From NCBI GenBank assembly GCA_002150815.3, contig NDFF03000001.1, positions 1 to 64,000 on the forward strand: a stretch of DNA of 64,000 nucleotides, given 5' to 3'. Shown piece after piece: positions 36,675 through 47,627 of this stretch. The position numbers and the translations under genes were made by a program. The notes beneath the pieces are model-generated. The model searched no databases. It saw only the letters and a list, made by a program, of their open reading frames with translations, and was not told where the DNA came from. The DNA is from Grammothele lineata (taxonomy: Eukaryota > Basidiomycota > Agaricomycetes > Polyporales > Polyporaceae). The number at the start of each line of letters is the position of its first letter. Position 1 is the first letter of the stretch.

Positions 36675-37850
36675 TCATACAGATACACTGAAGTGGGACT
36701 CATCAATCGTGGTGTACACGTGACCCTGGTCCATGAGCTCTTCCAATGCAAGACTGGGAGCCAAGAATTAGCCGGGAATATATCACGACGGCTTGGATAA
36801 CGTAACGTACCTGATTTGCTGAGCATCCCCCTTCGGAAGCCCCAGATTGCCTACGTGTCTGGCTATTGCTGCGACATGGATGCCCTCGTCGCTCGCCGGT
36901 TGTGAAGTCATGAATTTGATGATCTCCTTCTGGAGCACAGGCAGCCCAGCGAATTGAGGATTGATTGTGCCAGACGCTGACGACTGCGCGGTATAGGCAG
37001 TAGCTCCGCCGCCACTGCCCCCGCTCATACCTTCTGAGCGGCTCATCATAGCACCCTCACTGGGGCGTGGTGGCTTTCGGTACGACGTATGAGCGACGCA
37101 GCTGCACCGAAGAAAAACGACGTGCTTACCGGGCCGCGTTCGAAGACGAGTGTTGTCACCGCTACATCCAAGAAGTGATAATCCAGCTCGTCAGCAGCGT
37201 GAGCCATGGGGATTTCCTTTATGTGCGAAGCAGTCAAGTAACGCTTCTGGCCAAATGTCTTCAGTGTGCCCAAGAACCGCCCGTAGGTATTTTCGCTACT
37301 TTCACTGCGTCAACGCTAACGCATCTAGAAGCGCAGGATCATACGCACCTCGCCTTATTCTTCTCCACATCTGCAAGATTGGGGTCGATCCAATGTCGGG
37401 CCTCGAATTGTGCGGTGCCGTCATTTATCAAATAAACGATGTTGGTGGCCTGTGCTTGTACAGAAATGATGTGGGCCACGACCATCACCTAGAAAGGCTG
37501 TTCAGCAAGGGTCCCCTTCGCCACGGAGACACGGACCTGGCTGATTTCTACGTCCCCTATCTTCCAATCCGCATCTGAGTGCTCTTGGGAAGCCTCTGCC
37601 AGCTGCTTGAGAGTTACGGGACGAAGGGTGTGTGTAGCAGAGCGCTGTTCAATGTGAGTTCGTACGAGTGACCAGTGTATCAGGCGACAAGGTACATACG
37701 CGTGCAGCCCCACTAGGACTTCCTCCTCCACTTCCGTAGGGCGACCCTTGAGACATGTATCCGCCTCCGCCGCTGTAAAATGGATTGTCGCCGTCTAAGC
37801 CACTGTGAGTGAGCCGAGTAGCGCCATCGAATAGAAGGTACCCTACTCAT
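36675..37850 (-). CDS. RPA2: Replication protein A 32-kDa subunit
   Basis: Canonical middle subunit of the RPA heterotrimer, which coats single-stranded DNA in replication, repair and checkpoint signalling. The N-terminus is the usual glycine/serine-rich phosphorylation segment (DNPFYSGGGGYMSQGSPYG), followed by LRPVTLKQLAEA, the OB-fold with IVYLINDGTAQFEARHW, the FLGTLKTFGQKRYLTASHI strand and the VTTLVFERGP helix. A short linker leads to a winged helix ending ESHFSVSV. The proposed first exon is only four bases (ATGA, 37847-37850), joined across a 52-base GTAGGG...TTAG intron to give MNGDNPFY. This fits the phase, but another start is possible. Its promoter carries an ACGCGT box at 37984. 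It lies 265 bases upstream of the second RPA2 copy, in the same direction. Confidence 0.88.
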
Positions 37851-37983
37851 TACAAGTGATTCTTGAGTAGTGCCAGGTGAAAGTTGGAATGAAGCACAGT
37901 GGTGATGGATCAGGGGAAGGTGAGATTTGGGTGAGACGCGACATCCGCGTCGCGCGTCGACAAGACATGCGTGATGTGACGAG

Positions 37984-37989
37984 ACGCGT
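37984..37989. promoter_or_regulatory. MluI cell-cycle box (ACGCGT) before RPA2
   Basis: ACGCGT, the core of the MCB element bound by MBF-type factors that switch on replication genes at G1/S, lies 134 bases upstream of the RPA2 start. Related ACGCG/CGCGT fragments cluster at 37935-37960. The motif is known from yeasts; use here is inferred. It also lies 278 bases past the NAA25 stop, so RPA2 is its natural target. Confidence 0.5.
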
Positions 37990-38266
37990 CAGACCTCACA
38001 TAACGCGAACGTGACTTTGGGGCTGTCAAGCGCTGGGAGCGGTCCGCGATTTCTTCCCAGCCTCGCGATTCCTCCCCTTGGGGGACGTGCGAGAAGATAC
38101 AACATCATAATCTCGTCGATCTGAGAAAATAAGACTAGATATATTGCCATTATATATTCAATGAGGTATGTCGTGCGTGTGATGAGTGGTGATGTGCATG
38201 TTATGATGTCTATGATGTCGTCAGTAGTCCACCCCTCCACTGTACCGTTGTCCAGTCTAGTACCCC

Positions 38267-41200
38267 TCATGCGTGCGTTTTGCAGAGCTTTGCCAAACCC
38301 TTCCCTACACCTTCCATGGTCTGTTTCCGCGATTCAGTGACCCGCTTGGCAACATTGAGTACGAAGTCATGATCCAGCTGAGGGCACCTTAGTTAGAGAC
38401 GGTTCAAAACCACCACTAGTGAAGACGTACCCCACTGTCATGAATGATGGGTTTGCAAGCGTTGACAATAACGGCACGGCCATCTGAGCTCGCATCGGAC
38501 TCCGCAAGTCTAATCAAGGAGGTCGAAATTTCCAAGAGCGCTGCAGCCGACTTCGTCCGGATCTCCTTCAGATGCTGCGAGAGCTGAAGAGTCGTGAGTT
38601 CGTATTTCACAAGCATAACCAGGACGAGGTATACCGCGCCAAATTTATTCTGCTTCACAACGGAGGCAGCCTTGAACCTCGTGGATTCAATTGCGAAGAG
38701 AAGGAACGCCTGCTCTGCAGTTAGCGACATAGTATGACAGGATATATCTTCTACTACCTCTTGAGCAATGGCGACAAGGTGAAGCAGTTCGGAGGGCAAA
38801 GTGTTCGCCTCCAGTATTGCTCGCACACGCTTCAGAATACCTGATTATAAGATATTGTTGGTGAAACCAGTATGTCCACTGCTATAAAAACGTATTCACC
38901 GTCGAAGTACTGGGCAATTGCAACAGGAGGGTCAACAACTGCTGGAGGCTCCTCGTCCTTCCTCGCACTACCGTTGGCAAGCGCATCGACGGGGAGGTCC
39001 AGTCCCCTGAGCGGATGGCCCGTCTTTTGTTCCGTCAACTTAGCGGCTTCAGCCAGAACAGCGGACGGTGGTGGACGGGCGTAATCATGATAAGGAGTAA
39101 GCCACCCCGACAACGCCGTGGCGTAATCGTACAGCAAAGCTTCTTCAGAGGAGAGCTAATTGTGCCTGTCAGATACATCAGCCATCATTAGATATTACGT
39201 CCTACCCACCTCGTCGACCTCTCCCTGCTTCCTCGCAGCGAGGCGCTCCTGCAACGGTAGCTTTGTCTCCGGATCGTGGCTCGGTTTCGGTCTATCGCCG
39301 ATGAGCAGTTTGTCCTCGACCGTGTCATCTAGGTCGCTCGCCAACTGGAAGGCCTTGATGTAGATCTTGAGGAACACCCACAACCAACCAAACTACAGCG
39401 CAAATGGGTATCAAATTTGACGAGTTACAATGTGATCACTCACGCTAGGTGTCTTCTCAAAGAACTGTGTCTGCTCGTTGAAAGACGCAGAGCGACGGGG
39501 TTGGTAGTTGGCAAGGATGCCGAAGTCTCTGTTGTCATGATGGGCTACATTATGTACTAAGCCAGGTCGGTATACGTCCGGAGTTGTAGAAGCGACTTAC
39601 AGCGATCGAAGATGAACTTCAGCTCAATCAATTCCATATCAATGAGCTCAGAGTTCAGAGCCTCATGCGCGATCCGCATGCGCACATGCTCCATCTTGAC
39701 CAGGTCCCGCTGCAGCGAGTTGTCGAGACGCTCCTCGAAAATTAGAATGTCTGGGATCTTGGTTGTTGTCAGTTGTGCATAGAAGAACTTACGTAGCGAC
39801 AGGCATACCTGTGAGTACTTCTCTTGAACGAAGCAGCGAACGATAAACTCGGCAGTCTAACGGAGTATGAGCTAAGTAGCGTGGGGCCACAACATTGAGA
39901 CGGACCTCCTCGGAGTTGGCCATATAGATCCGACTTGACTCCAAACACTCAGTTGTGAACGTCAGGTCACCCACTGATGATAACGAGAATGTTGAGGCAC
40001 GAGACAGAATGAAGTGCGAGAGCGTGTCGTTCTGAACTTGTTTGACTTTGATGCCTCTATAATGTTCAACCGCGAGCGAAGGGGCACCAAGCAGGCGGTA
40101 GATTTGGATCAGATGCAGGCGGATCTGGAACGACATTTTGCTGCGACCAACGGCATACTCGAGGAGCGCCACAGCGTTGTACAAAGGTGCATTCTCCCCA
40201 GTCAGCTTCCAAACGTTCACGAAAGCTTGAGCAGCAAGTAAGGCTAGATCATCAGCGGGCTGTAGCTCGAAAGAAGGCAGATCTTGGCCAAGCTTGACGC
40301 CTTCGAGATAGGCGTCCAGATATTGGACGGCTCTCTGGGTTTCACTTTCAGGTGTGACAGCGGAGGCAGGGAGATTGTAACGCAGTAGTTTCTGGGCATT
40401 GGTGTATCGCCACAAGTCTGGTAATGATGGCTAGAAAGGCGGTTGGTGTACGACACGGTGTGAAGACAGGGTACTTACAAAGTTAGGAACTTGCGTCTCC
40501 AGGATCGACGTCCATTTTGACAAGTCCGCGCCTTCTAGAATGTCAACGTATGGCCTGAGATCCTCAAAACAGCAAGCTTTGTTGCCGAAATTTTGAAAGT
40601 AGCTTTCCATCAATGATACGAGTGCGCTGGCGTCTAACATACCGTCAGTCCATAACACACAACAGATACGGAACGACCAACCCGTTGCAATCTCGTACAG
40701 TCTCGAACGCTTCTCAAGATCAAGAAGAGCGAGATGCCCCGCGCGTTCTTTGACGCCATCCGTGTCCACAACCTTGCCGAGGAGCTCTCGGGCGTGAATT
40801 ACACGCTCAGCGCAGGAGATCTTTGCCGCGTCTGTAGACTCCTCCGCACCGGACACATCAGCGAAAGTTGCGTCCAGTACGGCAATGAACTCAAGCCAAT
40901 TGCGATCGCTTCGTAGTGGCGGTTCGGCAGTTCAGCACATGCAAATGTCCAAGGAAGTCAACACCACTCACTTGGCTTCCAGTATCCGCTTTTGTGCACG
41001 TTCACCCTCCTCCTTCACCAATCCTTTCGCACTCCAAATCTCTCGACGCAGTTCCTCACATACAAGACTAAGCCCGCATACAAACTTGCCAGTCTCATGC
41101 TCAAGCATTTCATACGCCTCGTCATAAAGCTCGAGTTCTTTTAGAATAGTCAGGTGAAGGTGAAACCGATCGGGATTGTAGTACGAGGGTGTTGGAGACT

Positions 41201-41985
41201 GGCTCAAAAGCCTTTGTGCGAGTTTGAGAAGCACGGGGCGGAGATTGGAGGGGGTAGCAGGATCATTCGCCTAAAATACATTGTTCTTAGGTGACAAGAT
41301 GGCCGAGCATGTAGTACATACCTGGAGAAAAGCGCTCATGACACTCCAATACAAGTAGTTGTCCTCTTGGAACTGCTTGTGCATTTTGGTAGCAATCTGA
41401 CCAAGGTTGAGTGTCATTCAAGAAGCATTCGCAATGTGCACCGACCTGCTGTGCCGCTTTCCAATTCCCTATCCTAGCATTGGCGAAAAAAGTCTGCTGG
41501 CCCAGTTCCTCGTTCGCAGGTTGTTGCTTGTAAGCATCCTCGTACATAGTGACCATGTCCATATCTGGAAACCCATGCAGGATTCAGCCGGCGCACGGAT
41601 AGAATACATGAAACTACTTACGACGCCCGAGGCCACGAAGTACATGCATCATGGCGGTTAATGTAGGATCATCTGAAGGCTTCGCTGCAAGCACTTCATC
41701 GCACAGAAGGAGTGCTTCTTCGACCTTCTGAGAGCGTACGAGGGCCAGTGCCTTGAGAGCCTGTGACACACTCTGAGGGCGGGTTCTCCCCGTTATTTCC
41801 TGAAGTACATACCTTGACGAGCTGGTTGTTAGGCTGCTTCTTGAGGACCTTGTTGCATGCCACAATCGCCGATTTGTTCGAGCCCGTGTCCAAGGCCTCT
41901 GCACAAGCATGTCAGGCGTGGATGACCAGCCACAGTCAAACGAGGATCATAACATACCATATATGGGGCGGATCTGGCGGTCCAT
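38267..41985 (-). CDS. NAA25: NatB auxiliary subunit Naa25 (Mdm20)
   Basis: Auxiliary, ribosome-anchoring subunit of the NatB N-terminal acetyltransferase, which acetylates proteins starting Met-Asp, Met-Glu, Met-Asn or Met-Gln. TPR-like helical repeats fill the N-terminal half: CNKVLKKQPNNQLVKALKAL, LLLCDEVLAAKPSDD and MYEDAYKQQPANEELGQQTF, followed by family-typical LHLTILKELELYDEAYEMLE. The C-terminus reads GVGKGLAKLCKTHA. About a dozen short introns interrupt it, and the product is about 1,000 residues, normal for the family. The start MDRQIRPIY at 41985 sits in a small first exon followed by GTATGT. The catalytic partner Naa20 is not in the window. It is divergent from NCE101. Confidence 0.87.
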
Positions 41986-42345
41986 TGTTCAACGGACGTG
42001 AGAGACGAGAGGAGGACAAGTAGCGACGGGGCTAAGAAGAGCGGTGGCCCTGCGGTGAGAGGGACTGACACGGATACACGCGAACACGATGTCCCAATAT
42101 CCCAATTTTTGGGCAACGGGCTCAAAGACGCCCATACGCGAGCTGGCGGACCGGAGACCACCGCCGTCACCTTCCGACCTCCCCCACACCGACAACCGCA
42201 CGTTTGCACTCGGTCGGTCATTGTCGGCCGTTCACGTTCTTCCTACTCACGGAACGCAGCCGGGAACAACAGACGATCCGGCTCGAAGCGGATTGGGCAG
42301 ACGTGCTACGACTTCATTAGAATTCGGGGATTCTGTAATACTTCC
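41986..42345. other. Divergent promoter region of NAA25 and NCE101
   Basis: About 360 bases between two divergent starts. ORFs on both strands cross it (for example plus strand 42089-42424) but have no motif, and they overlap the NCE101 first exon in another frame. No recognised regulatory motif. Confidence 0.4.
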
Positions 42346-42662
42346 ATGCCAGCGCCGTTGCTGTCGAGGTGAGCGACTGTCCTCCACCAACACCCTAATA
42401 TACCCTTTTCATGGTGTTGTGTAGGACGCTTGACCCCATACTTGGGGTCGCCACCGGCGTGTTTGCCTACTATCTCCACGAAACCCATCCTCGCACAGCT
42501 CTACCCGAGGAGTCAAGACTCCTGGCCTTGCTTCAGTGGAAACGACAGCGGGTGCGGCAGGAGCACAATCGGAAATTGATGGCTACGGATGACGATGCCG
42601 TGGTTTGGCAAGCTATAACGGCAAGTGTGGAGGTCGAGGCGACGAAGGAATCTCAAAAGTAG
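42346..42662 (+). CDS. NCE101: Non-classical export protein NCE101
   Basis: Small membrane protein named for a role in yeast secretion of proteins that lack signal peptides; its biochemical role is unclear. Exons 42346-42368 and 42425-42662 give 86 residues. It begins MPAPLLSRTLDPILGVATGV, a transmembrane segment (ILGVATGVFAYYLH) that is the family hallmark, followed by a charged cytosolic part with LLQWKRQRVRQE. The intron splits Arg8, as judged by the exact restoration of SRTLDP. Length and order match the fungal family. It is divergent from NAA25 and lies upstream of RPL7 in the same direction. Confidence 0.85.
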
Positions 42663-43117
42663 CATGATTTCCCTCCCTCCCTTTGTTCTTTCGATTGGAT
42701 ATAAGACTTACACGTACGATTCGCACCTACGGAATGTTCGGATGTCGTTTGGAAAGGTATATTCTCCAGAGAGCCATGAGCATATTGTACAGTTCGACGT
42801 TCATCTTTACAAGGTGGCGAATCATGACGTGCTATGACGCACGAAAGAGCTGAGAAAGACAGAAAATAGGCCCAGGGGTAAGTTGAAGTTGAGTTGAAGA
42901 GAGCACTACTTACTGTCTGCAGTGTCTGACATCCATATATTACGCGGACGTAACCGAACAGCACACGTGATTCGTCTCTACAAGGGTAATATCGAGCGTC
43001 TAATCGTGGGAAGTCATTGAGAAGAACTGCATAGCTGAAGTCAGCCACCCGACCGCTCTGAGCACGCGCTTCCGTGACATCTGAAGGCCAAAGCCCGACG
43101 TTCCTCAAGACTCCCCA
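42663..43117. other. Intergenic, RPL7 promoter
   Basis: About 455 bases between NCE101 and RPL7, both on the plus strand. No ORF with coding features. It should hold the NCE101 3' end and the RPL7 promoter; no known ribosomal-protein promoter motif was recognised with confidence. Confidence 0.4.
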
Positions 43118-44344
43118 ATGGCCCCCTCAACTACGTGCGTACTTTACACAACGATCATTCCGTCTTCTCTGAGTTCTCATACTCATATTTCTTATGCTGT
43201 TTCAGCGTCCCGACCGTCTCGGTTAGTTTGGTGTCGCTTGTCCTCAGTCATCCGAGTTCTGACGATTGTACAGGACGTCGAAGTCCCGGAGACTCTTCTT
43301 AAGAAGCGCAAGCAAAACGAAAAGGCCCGCGAGGAGCGGCTTGCTGCTGCCGTTGCAGCGCGGAAGGTGTGTGTTCATCTCGTCAAGCGCGAAGCATTGC
43401 ATTTCTATATGTTATGATGTATACCATTACTCTTGGCTAGTGGGGCTTCCGTTTTCACCGAGTTGCCGGAATATACCATCTTTCGGGACTGATTCTAATC
43501 TCGTTTTGTTTGGTCGTCTTGTTTGGGCCAATTTGAACACGACTAAATCCCATCGTACAGGCGGCGAAGGCCAAGCGCAAGGTCATCTTCAAGCGCGCAG
43601 AGTCCTACGTGAAGGAGTACCTCACGAAGGAGAAGGAGGAAATCCGTCTGAAACGGGCGGCGCGGGCATCGGGCGATTTCTATGTTCCTGCGCAGGCGAA
43701 GGTGTACTTCGTTGTCAGGATCAGGGGGTGAGTGCATTCTCTGCCTGAGTTTGGAGGGGCTTTCTTAGTCCACTGCAGTATCAACAACATCGCACCCAAG
43801 CCCCGCAAAATCCTTCAGCTCCTCCGTCTTCTTCAGATCAACAATGGTGTGTTCGTTAAGGTGACCAAGGCCACCGAACAGATGCTCCGTCTTGTGGAGC
43901 CTTACGTTACTTACGGGTATGTAGACTTTGTCCCGTCTGTCCATTTAATACTAATATACTCGCGTAGCGAGCCCAACTTGAAGTCCGTTCGCGAGTTGAT
44001 CTACAAGCGCGGCTACGGCAAGGTTAACAAGCAGCGTATCCCGCTCGCGAACAACGCCGTCATCGAGGAGGCTCTCGGCAAGTACGACATCCTCTCCGTC
44101 GAAGATCTCGTACACGAGATCTTCACTGCTGGCCCCAACTTCAAGCAGGTGCGCAGAAATGCTGATCCGGCTGACATATATCTTGTGCTCATGATATCCA
44201 AAGGCTTCCAACTTCCTTTGGCCCTTCAAGCTCTCCAACCCCACCGGCGGCTGGAGGACAAGGAAGTTCAAGCACTTCGTCCAGGGCGGCGACTTCGGCA
44301 ACCGAGAGACCAACATTAACAAGCTCATCCGCCAGATGAACTGA
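43118..44344 (+). CDS. RPL7: 60S ribosomal protein uL30 (L7)
   Basis: Large-subunit ribosomal protein. The spliced sequence reads [20 protein letters not shown], a basic N-terminal helix ([14 protein letters not shown]), the uL30 core ([20 protein letters not shown]), then [20 protein letters not shown], and ends NKLIRQMN, about 250 residues as usual. Exon 1 is 43118-43134, exon 2 is a 16-base microexon (43206-43221) and exon 3 is 43274-43366. Intron 3 (43367-43560) is unusually long for this genome at 194 bases and contains a C/D snoRNA candidate. Further introns lie near 43728-43778, 43919-43967 and 44149-44202. Strong C-ending codon preference fits high expression. Confidence 0.95.
43409..43497 (+). 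ncRNA. C/D-box snoRNA candidate in RPL7 intron 3 (snR39b-like)
   Basis: Inside the 194-base third RPL7 intron lie a C-box-like ATGATGT (43414-43420) and a D box CTGA (43489-43492), 68 bases apart. Directly upstream of the D box, ACCATCTTTCGGG (43475-43487) is complementary over 13 bases to the conserved large-subunit rRNA stretch CCCGAAAGATGGT. Counting five bases back from the D box places the 2'-O-methyl on the G of CCCGAAAG, which corresponds to yeast 25S Gm805, guided by snR39b. Yeast RPL7 introns also host snoRNAs (snR39, snR59) for the nearby Am807. The terminal stem and the inner C'/D' boxes are weak. The ends given are approximate. Confidence 0.65.
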
Positions 44345-44770
44345 GATGGTGCTTTGGGGACCTCCGCCTGCGTGTCGGTCGCGGATGTGTGTGTGTGTGG
44401 GAGTATGACTGGCATGCCTTTATCACTACGATGACTACTACCTACTTTGTATGCCCTATGTCCACCCCGATCGTCGAAAACTGCAAATCGCCAGGAACGT
44501 GCTCACCACACGGCCGATCTTCATTGCGTGTTACGGGCGCAGATTCGTTCCTCGGGTTGTTCGGATGCTGTACATAGTCTATAGTAGACCCCCGGAAGAT
44601 ACACGGCGGGCGTTTGAGGTGACGCTGCGTAACGACGAACAAGGTGATTAGCCTCTACTCAATACTGTACAATCATGGTCCAACCGCCACTCCCTTTCCT
44701 CTCATCATGATTTGCTAATGCGGCCTCACTTTGTCTTGTTACTGTGCAGCCTTATAGTTGGTGCGATCTC
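44345..44770. other. Intergenic after RPL7
   Basis: About 425 bases holding the RPL7 3' region and the promoter of the next gene. A TGTGTGTG run lies just after the RPL7 stop (about 44387-44398). A frame continues upstream of 44771 to a GTG at 44744 next to a TGTGCAG that could be an intron end. Confidence 0.4.
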
Positions 44771-46174
44771 ATGATGATTCCCCGAAAGAGAGACAGAGAC
44801 ATTCAATCTACGACCGCCCCCCGTGAAGTTAACACTTTACTCCATACTTTGAGGTACGATTTCACCTCTGTAGAGCTTCAGTCAAGTACTCAACTCCATA
44901 TCAGAGGAGAACATTTTCGGCATTCCCAGAATCTACGCCGGTCAAAAACACATCCCGCGTCTCAGGTCAAATGTACATTCAATGATCCCTCCCTTCCCCC
45001 TTCCAACATCTACGACTATGCCCGTACACAAGCTCCAGAGACTCGAGTTCATCGGAGACCTCCTGTAGTGCTCCAGGACGGTAGGCTAGAGTACGACTAT
45101 CCGCGTGGGGCGGTTCCAGGCCCACCCATCCCTAAGAGCTGGGGCGGGATCTTCAACCATGATCAAGACAGGAATACACTCGCATTCCGCCGTAAGGCCT
45201 TCTCCCTCATATTTTCGCATCTCCCCTGGAGCTTTGGCTCAAGTGACGTACCAATCATGCGATCGCCCGACGAGCCTTTGCTGGACGAGCCTTTCGACAA
45301 TGTCACAGACGAAGACGGCGACAACGCTCCGCAAGCGATCCCTCCGCTTACGCAGCTCTGCCTACGCGTTATCCTCGCCGATTTCAGCGGTGCGGTAGAG
45401 TTCCAGGACGAGCTCCTGCCTGCACTGCCGTCGCATTTCCGGCGGGACGTCCTCCGCTATACAGCTGTGCACGATCCGTTGCCGAATGCGAAGTTGTACG
45501 CACTCTGTGCGCCTGACGGGCACGCAGATGGCGAGCTGTTCGTCGTCGGCCCACAGGCAACGGTGCTGCGCGATCCGCTCGTTGGTTTGTCACCGACATT
45601 CTCGGCGCACAGGGAGGAAGAGGAAGAAGAGGATGCTACTAGCTCAAGAGTACGCCGGGAGGGTTCGTGGATACCACTAGGAAGATATTTTGACGAAGCT
45701 ACGCTCCCGGAGGATTCAGCTGGAGATTCATGGGAGGCGGCGTCATCTGGCGAACCCGACGAACCGCCACCCCTACACACATTCGTCGTGCTGAATGCCG
45801 TCGTCTCATCGGCAGCATTGTTCGTCTTTCCTGTCACACTGACGCGATTGGCCCTCCTCGCGCTTCCTATCGCGGCGCCGGTCCATCGTCTCCCGCGAAT
45901 TTGCCCTTTACTCGAGGTTTTGGATCTCTCGTTTAATCCGTGGCTCAATACGCCGCCTGGTGGGAAGGCAATATCCGCGACAGAAGCTACGATAGAACGA
46001 ATAGAATGGGCGAAGTGGACGCGGTTGAGGGTTGTCGGCTTGAGAGACTGCGGTTTATCACCAAATATCATCAGGAAGATTAACCAAGGTCGGTGGGATG
46101 AGGTGGATATTGTTGGGGTCCATGGTGGAAAGTCCGATGTGCATGTAGACGTAGAGAACATAGGCCTCGCTTGA
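44771..46174 (+). CDS. Uncharacterised protein with C-terminal leucine-rich segment
   Basis: A single-exon ORF of 467 residues from the ATG at 44771 (MMIPRKRDRD). The family was not recognised. Features seen: a proline- and aromatic-rich region (PRGAVPGPPIPKSWGGIF), an acidic run of six glutamates (HREEEEEEDATSS, near 45610), and towards the C-terminus two leucine-rich-repeat-like strands (CPLLEVLDLSFNPWL and WTRLRVVGLRDCGLS, 45900-46060). No signal peptide; the hydrophobic stretch near 45790-45880 is broken by charged residues and is not a clear membrane span. The start is uncertain: the frame stays open upstream to a GTG, and a 5' intron ending TGTGCAG is possible. It converges on the LisH-CTLH gene (224 bases between stops). 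Confidence 0.65.
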   Translation: MMIPRKRDRDIQSTTAPREVNTLLHTLRYDFTSVELQSSTQLHIRGEHFRHSQNLRRSKTHPASQVKCTFNDPSLPPSNIYDYARTQAPETRVHRRPPVVLQDGRLEYDYPRGAVPGPPIPKSWGGIFNHDQDRNTLAFRRKAFSLIFSHLPWSFGSSDVPIMRSPDEPLLDEPFDNVTDEDGDNAPQAIPPLTQLCLRVILADFSGAVEFQDELLPALPSHFRRDVLRYTAVHDPLPNAKLYALCAPDGHADGELFVVGPQATVLRDPLVGLSPTFSAHREEEEEEDATSSRVRREGSWIPLGRYFDEATLPEDSAGDSWEAASSGEPDEPPPLHTFVVLNAVVSSAALFVFPVTLTRLALLALPIAAPVHRLPRICPLLEVLDLSFNPWLNTPPGGKAISATEATIERIEWAKWTRLRVVGLRDCGLSPNIIRKINQGRWDEVDIVGVHGGKSDVHVDVENIGLA

Positions 46175-46398
46175 GCAATTGGTCTTATCGTGCGCGTGCT
46201 GCGAACGGTGGGATCTTGAACTACGCATCCACCACGAGATATATCGTACATTCCTAAATGGATACTGATTACAACAAATAACCAACGCCAGAGACATGTC
46301 TACAGCCGACACAATAAACTATCTGCGCTCACCCACGAATAACCGTAAATCGAAAGGCGGCAATACCTGCAGTAATCACCTAAACGAGGACTCATAAG

Positions 46399-47627
46399 TC
46401 AAGCGTAAAAGCGACGCACCTCGTCTGTCTCCTTGTCCGCAGTCCCTTTCTTGGCACCTTGAATAGCATGCTCCAGACTGCCGGTGTCTTTCGACGGGAA
46501 CTTCCTGACGTCGTGCGAGCGCATTGCTGAAGGAGGCAACGATGCCCCTGCAGGCCAATACGCTCGTGGGGGCACCTTGATCTCTTTCTCATGCAGTGTG
46601 CCCCACACTGTCGCCGTATACCGAGTATATAGCTCTATACGCGATATCGTCGGCTGCTTAGCCCGATCTGATAGACGGCGGAGAGGTCAGACAGTTAAGA
46701 GAACGAGAGCAAGCGGTACTTACGGAGCAAGGCGCTGTCAATCTGATTGGCAAGACCCTCGCGACGTTCTTGCGACATGTAGGCGGCGAGCGGACTTTCC
46801 TCCGGGACCTTGTATGCCAGCAGGCCGCCGACGGAGCCGAGTTCATTGAGGTACATTCCGCGGTCATTCTTGTCCGGGAGTTGGCTCGCCTCAGAGTAGA
46901 GGCTCTGCGCTCGATGGAGGAGCTGGATGTTCGCCGCGTTGTCTTCCGACTCGTCAGACACATCGCCTCCTGATGTTGGGTCCGGCGGGCCCCAAAGCAG
47001 TGGAGGTGGGTCCAGGGAGGCTGACGCCCCAGGAGGGGTATATAGAAGGGGAACTCTCCGAGCAGTCTCGATGAACGCTTGAATGCGGAGATTGAGCGCG
47101 AGATGGGAGGGTTCGACCGACGTGGGCGGAAGATACTCTAGTCGCCCAGAGGACGTCGAGGAGCCCGAACCTTCTTCCAGAGGATCTGCGAGGACTGACG
47201 GAAAGTGCTTGTTCAGCAGTGCAGTTGCGTCGTCGATCCTCCCGGTTAGAATGTTCCTCCGGATGTCTGATCGAGGGCTAAGTGCACACGACATGCGGAG
47301 GGAGGAAGAGCAGCGCGCCTTTGCGAAGCTCGTCCATCGCGAGCTTTTCTTCCAGCTCGCCCAGCCTGGTTGACGACTCCTTCACCGGGGAACTCATGGC
47401 TTGGTCTCCATCGGCATCCGTGTCGAGATGCATGACGCCGCTATCTCGCATGAACGCTCGTGCGGCGTTTGTGTAGCAATTATGAACAAGATAATCCAGC
47501 ACGAGGTCCCGCTAGGCAATATAAGTGTTTGCCATAGCCGACACAGGTTGAGTGCATGACTAACCATTTCCTGCGGGGCCGGATTGAGTAGCCTCGCACT
47601 CGACGAAGAGCTCGCCTTGCTTGACAT
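46399..47627 (-). CDS. LisH-CTLH-CRA protein (GID/CTLH-complex-like)
   Basis: The N-terminus MSSKASSSSSARLLNPAPQE is followed, after an intron starting GTTAGT, by a LisH motif (VLDYLVHNCYTNAARAFMRD), then a CTLH segment (RSDIRRNILTGRIDDATALL) and a CRA-like helical region (SLYSEASQLPDKNDRGMYLN). This order is that of subunits of the GID/CTLH ubiquitin ligase and of the RanBP9/10 C-terminus. There is no SPRY domain in the part seen, so it is a short Gid8- or RanBP-tail-like protein rather than full RanBPM. The last exon carries a tail (VRKFPSKDTGSLEHAIQGAK) ending RRFYA. Four short introns are evident. Membership of a GID complex is inferred. It is divergent from the PQ-loop transporter gene. 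Confidence 0.78.

Noticed and set aside
42089..42424. ORF of 111 residues upstream of NCE101
   Set aside because: It overlaps the NCE101 first exon and intron in a different frame, has no motif, and lies in the divergent promoter with NAA25.
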